NCBI RefSeq assembly: GCF_002878395.1
Contig: NC_061118.1
Location: forward strand, 127,740,776-127,804,775
Direction: 5' to 3'
Length of the DNA stretch: 64,000 nt
Origin: Capsicum annuum
Taxonomy: Eukaryota; Streptophyta; Magnoliopsida; Solanales; Solanaceae
Of the stretch, positions 59,641 through 64,000 are shown one piece after another. The position numbers and the translations under genes were made by a program. How positions within the stretch are numbered: the first letter of the stretch is position 1; each line of letters starts with the position of its first letter. Under the pieces are notes generated by a model. That model was not told where the DNA came from. It saw only the letters and a program-made list of their open reading frames with translations, and ran no database searches.

Positions 59641-60836
59641 TAATTTGTGGTGTATGATTATGTAGGAAGATTTGTGAGCTTAATAGGGTGATATATTGAT
59701 GATATAAAGGCTAGAAATCCATTGGAAATACACCACAAGTCAAGGGATGAAAGATTGGACGATAAAGACTTAACCAAAATTTGGATGGCAAATTCCAGAG
59801 AAGGCACGTAGATAATCCCACACAGACTTGGCTGGAGCGGCGCTCTACAGCAGGCTCAGCCTTGACTGGAGCAGTTCTATAACAGGGCGGCAGCCCTCTA
59901 TTCCCATGCACAATTTCAACGTGAAATCCAACTCCTACACGGCTAAGGATTGGGTAACTATATATACACACATTATACACATTTTTAAACATATGTGGAT
60001 ATCTTGGAGGATTAAGGGGATGCTACAACTTTAAATTTTAGAAATTTATTATTTTAATTTATTTCATTTATTTTCTTAGTTGTTAATTACAACCTTGTGA
60101 TTACGTTATGACTATGGGTGGCTAGAAACCTATTAAAGCCAAGAACATGGTACTATTATTTCAAATTAATTTCGTTTAATTTTCTTATAATTATTGGTTG
60201 TGTGTTCATCTATAATTTAGCTATTTGATGGATTGATCACCTAGAAAATACATCGATTGTCTGATATTTGATCTCAGGATAGGTAATAGGGATATAGAAC
60301 ATGGAGATGAACAAAGTATAGTGGGTATTCTTTTATGAAATAAGGAATTCAAATTAGCATCTAGGATAGGGATGTACTTAGATGCCTTACTTGATTCAAA
60401 TGTAGGATGATAGCTTTAAGGCATCTAAGCGTATTATTATATCCGCACTCATTGATGCAGTTGTAAGGTCCAAATTAGGTAAACGGTTAGAGATCGGGAG
60501 ACCATGATTATGCAATTAACCCTACGAGTCAACAACAATTATAAGGAAGTTAACGAATGAAGTTCAATAACATAGTATGATTTTTCACTGTTCTTTTACC
60601 CTGTGCTTTAATCCTTTGATTGTTTCAATATTTTTATTTTCCATATTGTTCACTTTTATTTAGTTACAATTACAAAACTCACTTTTAGTAACTCTTGCAC
60701 TAATTTAATCTAAACTGTGAACAAGAATAGAATCGTTGTTGAAACAAGTCACTGTGGGATCGATACTTGGCTTTCATTAGGCTACTTTACTACTTGATAG
60801 ACCATGTACACTTAGGTGCATGCCTAGGCACTGTCA
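59640..60836 (+). repeat. 5' LTR of an Athila-type element
   Basis: It ends GGCACTGTCA at 60836, just before the primer site. CTGTGGGATCGATACTTGG (about 60749-60770) is the GGATCGA signature of Athila/Tat LTR ends. CTATATATACACA at 59958-59970 is a TATA box. 59829-59890 has GCTGGAGCGGCGCTC and GACTGGAGCAG words. The left edge is a guess. Confidence 0.65.
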
Positions 60837-60842
60837 AGTTTT

Positions 60843-60860
60843 TGGTGCCATTGCTGGGGA
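60843..60860 (+). other. Primer-binding site, tRNA-Asp (Athila type)
   Basis: TGGTGCCATTGCTGGGGA matches the tRNA-Asp complement TGGCGCCGTTGCCGGGGA except at three positions, all C-to-T or G-to-A changes, as expected from deamination of methylated cytosine. Confidence 0.85.
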
Positions 60861-61097
60861 CTTGTTATTTGACAACTGTTTATTTTAGTTACCTTTTAGA
60901 TTTCTTTGGTGTTTTTATACTTGGTCTTGATTCTATTTTTGCATGAAACAGGTTTACAAAGTAGTATGATAGCAAAGGATCAGGAGTTGGTTTATCCAAG
61001 CTTTGAACCTGAGCAACTTTTCCATCAATGTAGGAGAGAAGAAATCCTTCTCCCCCAAATTCTACAAATCCAAGAACACCAAGAGAATACTGTCATC

Positions 61098-62530
61098 ATG
61101 GCTGACGAACACACATCCGTATGTTAGTTAGAGAAGTGAAAATCCTACTTCTAACCAATTTGACCTCCCTATTTCAGAAGCCAGTAGCTGGAGGAAATTT
61201 CGAGCTTAAAAAAAATATGGTAAAACTTCTGATTAGCAGTGGACAGTTCTTTGGGCTTTCACAAGAAGATCCACAGGTCCACTTGCAAAATTTTCTACAT
61301 ATTAGTGACCTATTCATCCCCATAAATGTGAATGCAGATTATGTAAGGACGACGTTGTTCCCCTTTTCACTGATTAGGCAAGAAAAAGAGTGGTTGAATG
61401 TGGATTAGGTAAATTAAATCACATCAAGGGATGACATGGCCAAAAAATTATTAATTTGGTTCTTCCTATATCGCAAGACTGTGAGACTTTGTAGTAAGAT
61501 AGTATGCTTCAAGCAGAAGCCAGACAAGAATATTTATCATACTTGGGAGCACTTTAAGGCAATTCTTTGGGACTGGCAACACCATTAATAGTCCAATGTG
61601 GTACTTGCTTATGCTTTTGTAGAGGTTTTTGATCGTAATATGAAAATTTTGTTAGATTCATCTGCAGGTGGTCAAGCTGTTGAGATGACTTATGATGAGC
61701 AGTACACTTTATTGAACTGCATAGCTCAAGGGAACCCAGAGTGGCATAGTGATTCTAGAAGTGCCACTAAGAAATTTGCAGGTTTGTTGGAGGTAGACCA
61801 ATACACTACATTATCAGCTTAGGTTGCGACATTGAAAAATACAATAAACACTTATTTCAATAGATTAAAATTAGGAGCTCCACAACCTACAACAACAGTT
61901 AATATAGTTTAGTAAACTACTGGATAGTGTGAGGTCTGTGGAAATAGTGGCCATGCAGCTGCTATGTGTGTATCAAATCCAGAATCGATAATGTATATAG
62001 ACAATGCTGAAAGGCCAAATTATGGTAATGCCTACAACATGAATTATCAGTCTCAGCCTTGAAATGCTCAACAATAATAAATTCAACAACCATAGACTCA
62101 AGGAAATTAGTGAACTAGCAACTTGGAAGAGATGATGAAGTAGGTTCTAGCAAATCAAACATAGTTGGCTGTAGATGTAAAAAATAGCAAGCGGACCAGA
62201 GAAGTTTAGAGTTGCAGTTAGGTAAGTTGCAAGATGCATTGAATACTAGGCCTCAAGGTGGTTTGCCAGGAGATATAAAAAATCCAAAATAAGTAATGGC
62301 AATCACTTTGAGGAGTGGTAAAGAGCTTCAAAGAGAACATCCCAAGATAACAAACAAGGTATATGCCGATTTGACTCCCCCACAGGCAAATAAAAAAGTT
62401 TTTGAAAAGTCAAGGAAGTCTGAGTACTAGAAAGAAAAAGTTGTTGAATAAGTGAAGATGATGGCGCCACTTCCTTTTCCTCAGCGGCAAATAAAAGCAA
62501 AGGAGGATACTTGTTTTAAAAAGTTCTTTG
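61098..62530 (+). pseudogene. Athila-type gag, degraded
   Basis: Likely start MADEHTS at 61098, soon followed by a stop. The capsid core is in NFELKKNMVKLLISSGQFFG, EDPQVHLQNFLHISDLF, and TTLFPFSLIRQEKEWL (61197-61400); then AYAFVEVFDRN, ILLDSSAGGQAVEMTYDE and NRIAQGNPEWH-like INCIAQGNPEWHSDS (61605-61760). The zinc knuckle CEVCGNSGHAAAMC is complete at about 61930-61971. A later stretch reads LGKLQDALNTRPQGGLPGDI (about 62220-62280) and VMAITLRSGKELQ. Stops and frameshifts break it, for example at 61406 and 61820. Confidence 0.85.
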
Positions 62531-62559
62531 ACATGTTCAGAGAGCTACATATTAACTTA

Positions 62560-63120
62560 CCTCTTTAGATATTTTACATGGTATGCCTAAGTACACTAAT
62601 TACTTAAGGGATGTGGTTGCTAATAAGGTAAAATTGCAAGATATGAGGTAATAACACTCACTAAGTGGTATAGTTCGGTGGTAACACAAAAAATCCCTAA
62701 ATAATTAAATGATTCGGAAAATTTTACTATCCCTATCCAAATTAGAAATAGATAGGTATTCCACACATTGAGTGACTTAGGGAAAAGCATCAATGTGATG
62801 CCCTATCTTTGTTCGACACATTAGTTTTGGGAAATCCTTGACCTACCTCTATGCAACTGCAGTTGGAAGATGGTTCAATTGCCAATCCCAAAGAAATTAT
62901 GAGGATGTCCTTATCAAGGTTGTTAAATTTGTTATTCTTGCTTACTTTAAAATTCTAGATTTTCTGGCAGACGAACAGGTGTCAATCCTCTTAGGGCGAC
63001 CATTCTTAGTAATGAAAGAAGCATTAATTGATGTAAGAGAGGGTACGCTCAAAATGAGGTTAGATGATGAAGAGGCTATTTTTTAGGTTTATAAATCACA
63101 CAACACACTCTCCCACTATA
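62560..63120 (+). pseudogene. Athila-type protease, degraded
   Basis: The end of gag-pol linker MPKYTNYLRDVVANKVKLQD (about 62581-62640) leads to NFTIPIQIRNR, and the active site TLSDLGKSINVMP at about 62768-62810, where the lineage has CDLGASINLMP. The C-terminal half is open: VLIKVVKFVILAYFKILDFL, then VSILLGRPFLVMKEALIDVR and EGTLKMRLDDEEAIF (62900-63083), ending at a TAG. The frame shifts near 62830. The Ala of DLGAS is Lys, so the product would probably be inactive. Confidence 0.82.
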
Positions 63121-63440
63121 AAGACTTATGCATAATTACTGTTATTTAAGGGGATAAGTGTGGAGTGGTTGATCCATCAAAGACCTCTTCAGACATCCTC
63201 ATTGAGCTGTCTAAGCTTCTACCACTACCTAACATGATGCAAGTTGATGAGAATTAAAAGGCTAAAGTTGAAAAATCAATTACCCTTAAGAAGCCACACC
63301 CAAGAGGGGTAAAAAGAATAAGAAGATGAAGATCAAGTGTGAGAAAGTGAAGGAAAGAAAATGACTAAGTCGTAGTTGGGTCGTCCCATGAAACTAAATC
63401 AGACGCTTCTTAAGAGGCAACCGAATTTAAGTGGGTATGT
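63121..63440 (+). mobile_element. Deletion junction: protease to 3' end, no polymerase
   Basis: Within 300 bp of the protease the sequence reaches ACTAAATCAGACGCTTCTTA and AGAGGCAACC, the GCGCTTNTTGGGAGGCAACC motif that lies after pol in Athila/Tat elements. Reverse transcriptase, RNase H and integrase, normally about 2.5-3 kb, are absent. Confidence 0.75.
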
Positions 63441-64000
63441 TTTCTTTTTAGTGTAGTTTTTACTTCACGTAGTTTTTGTTTTGTTGAGTCACAGGTTGAT
63501 TGAAATTCTGAGTACCAGAAACCTAAGCTAAAGAGCATGGATAAGAATGGGTGTGGGTTTCCATGGACCTCATTGATATATTAAGATGCTACTAGATAGG
63601 CCTAGAGGCCCTAGTGAGTATTTCTATCCCTTAATATTAAGTTTATTTAGGGATAAATTAGATTTTTAAGTGTGGGGTGGGGAAATTCCCAATTTTGGGC
63701 TCAATTTAAATTTTTTTGTTCAAGATATACTTGTTGGTGCTATTTTTTATTGCATGGTGAAAGTGTTATAATTATAAAATAAGTTGATTGTAGGAATGAC
63801 TACTTTTGAGACTCTTAGGCTCATGTTTTTTACTCTTGTACTTATTGGCTTAAATTTGAGTTCGTGCTATTGTTTGGTTAGGAGTGTGATAATCCTATTA
63901 AGTTGAACATATGCCATGTGCGTGTGAGGTTTTGATATATTATTTTTTTCATATGATGTATAGAACTTGCCTGGTGTTTGCAATGAAAAATAAAGAGTGT
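63441..64000 (+). mobile_element. Athila-type 3' non-coding region
   Basis: TTTTTAAGTGTGGGGTGGGG at about 63664-63684 is the conserved purine motif downstream of pol. Nothing coding. The 3' LTR should lie beyond the window. Confidence 0.6.

Noticed and set aside
59711..60034. Overlapping frames on both strands in the Athila LTR
   Set aside because: They overlap each other, lie in the LTR promoter and have no domain.
1..64000. Endogenous pararetrovirus or other viral insert
   Set aside because: All polymerase remnants have LTRs, integrase order or tRNA primer sites of retrotransposons, or LINE motifs. No movement- or coat-protein motif was seen.
1..64000. tRNA, rRNA or snRNA genes
   Set aside because: Only short tRNA-complementary primer sites were found; no cloverleaf-length match or rRNA block was recognised by eye.

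Overview
The window is AT-rich plant nuclear DNA made almost entirely of nested, decayed retrotransposons. I found no convincing host protein gene, tRNA, rRNA or CRISPR array. Initiator-tRNA-Met, tRNA-Asp and tRNA-Arg primer sites, Tekay, Ogre and Athila lineages, an RTE-type LINE with a TTG-rich tail, and remnants of the 'putative plant transposon protein' family together suggest a large Solanaceae genome (pepper, tomato or tobacco group). That assignment is inference.

Layout. 1-5040: end of a minus-strand Ty3/gypsy element (non-coding interior, primer site, long LTR) sitting in the stub of an older LTR. 5041-5869 and 16551-17834: two pieces of a decayed transposon-protein pseudogene, split by a complete minus-strand Tekay-type chromovirus at 5875-16545. 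That element has two LTRs of about 2.7 kb, a CTAAC target duplication, primer site, polypurine tract and a gag-pol with chromodomain full of stops. 17835-25060: a second Ty3/gypsy family with three LTR copies, two of them head to head. 25061-34244: Athila-like 3' sequence, a 692-bp direct repeat, an inserted solo LTR (27738-30301) and an Athila-type LTR. 34935-37830: an old LTR of a family (called X here) with relatives at 44825-46946, 52260-54847 and 57560-59180. 38021-42545: a minus-strand Tat-like LTR and adjoining non-coding DNA, tandemly duplicated. 42546-46946: a plus-strand Ty3/gypsy remnant lacking integrase, whose LTR is interrupted by a minus-strand LINE. 46947-57500: a minus-strand Ogre-like element (gag, leader, tRNA-Arg primer site, LTR), invaded by an X LTR. 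59640-64000: a plus-strand Athila-type element with LTR, tRNA-Asp primer site, gag and protease, but no reverse transcriptase or integrase.

No element appears able to move by itself: each recognisable gag or pol reading frame has stops, frameshifts, a lost key residue or a large deletion. The most interesting pattern is architectural. Almost every LTR family here carries a GC-richer block of short, family-specific, repeated or palindromic words directly upstream of its TATA box. No complete new system was found; the pieces are known retroelement lineages in unusual arrangements.
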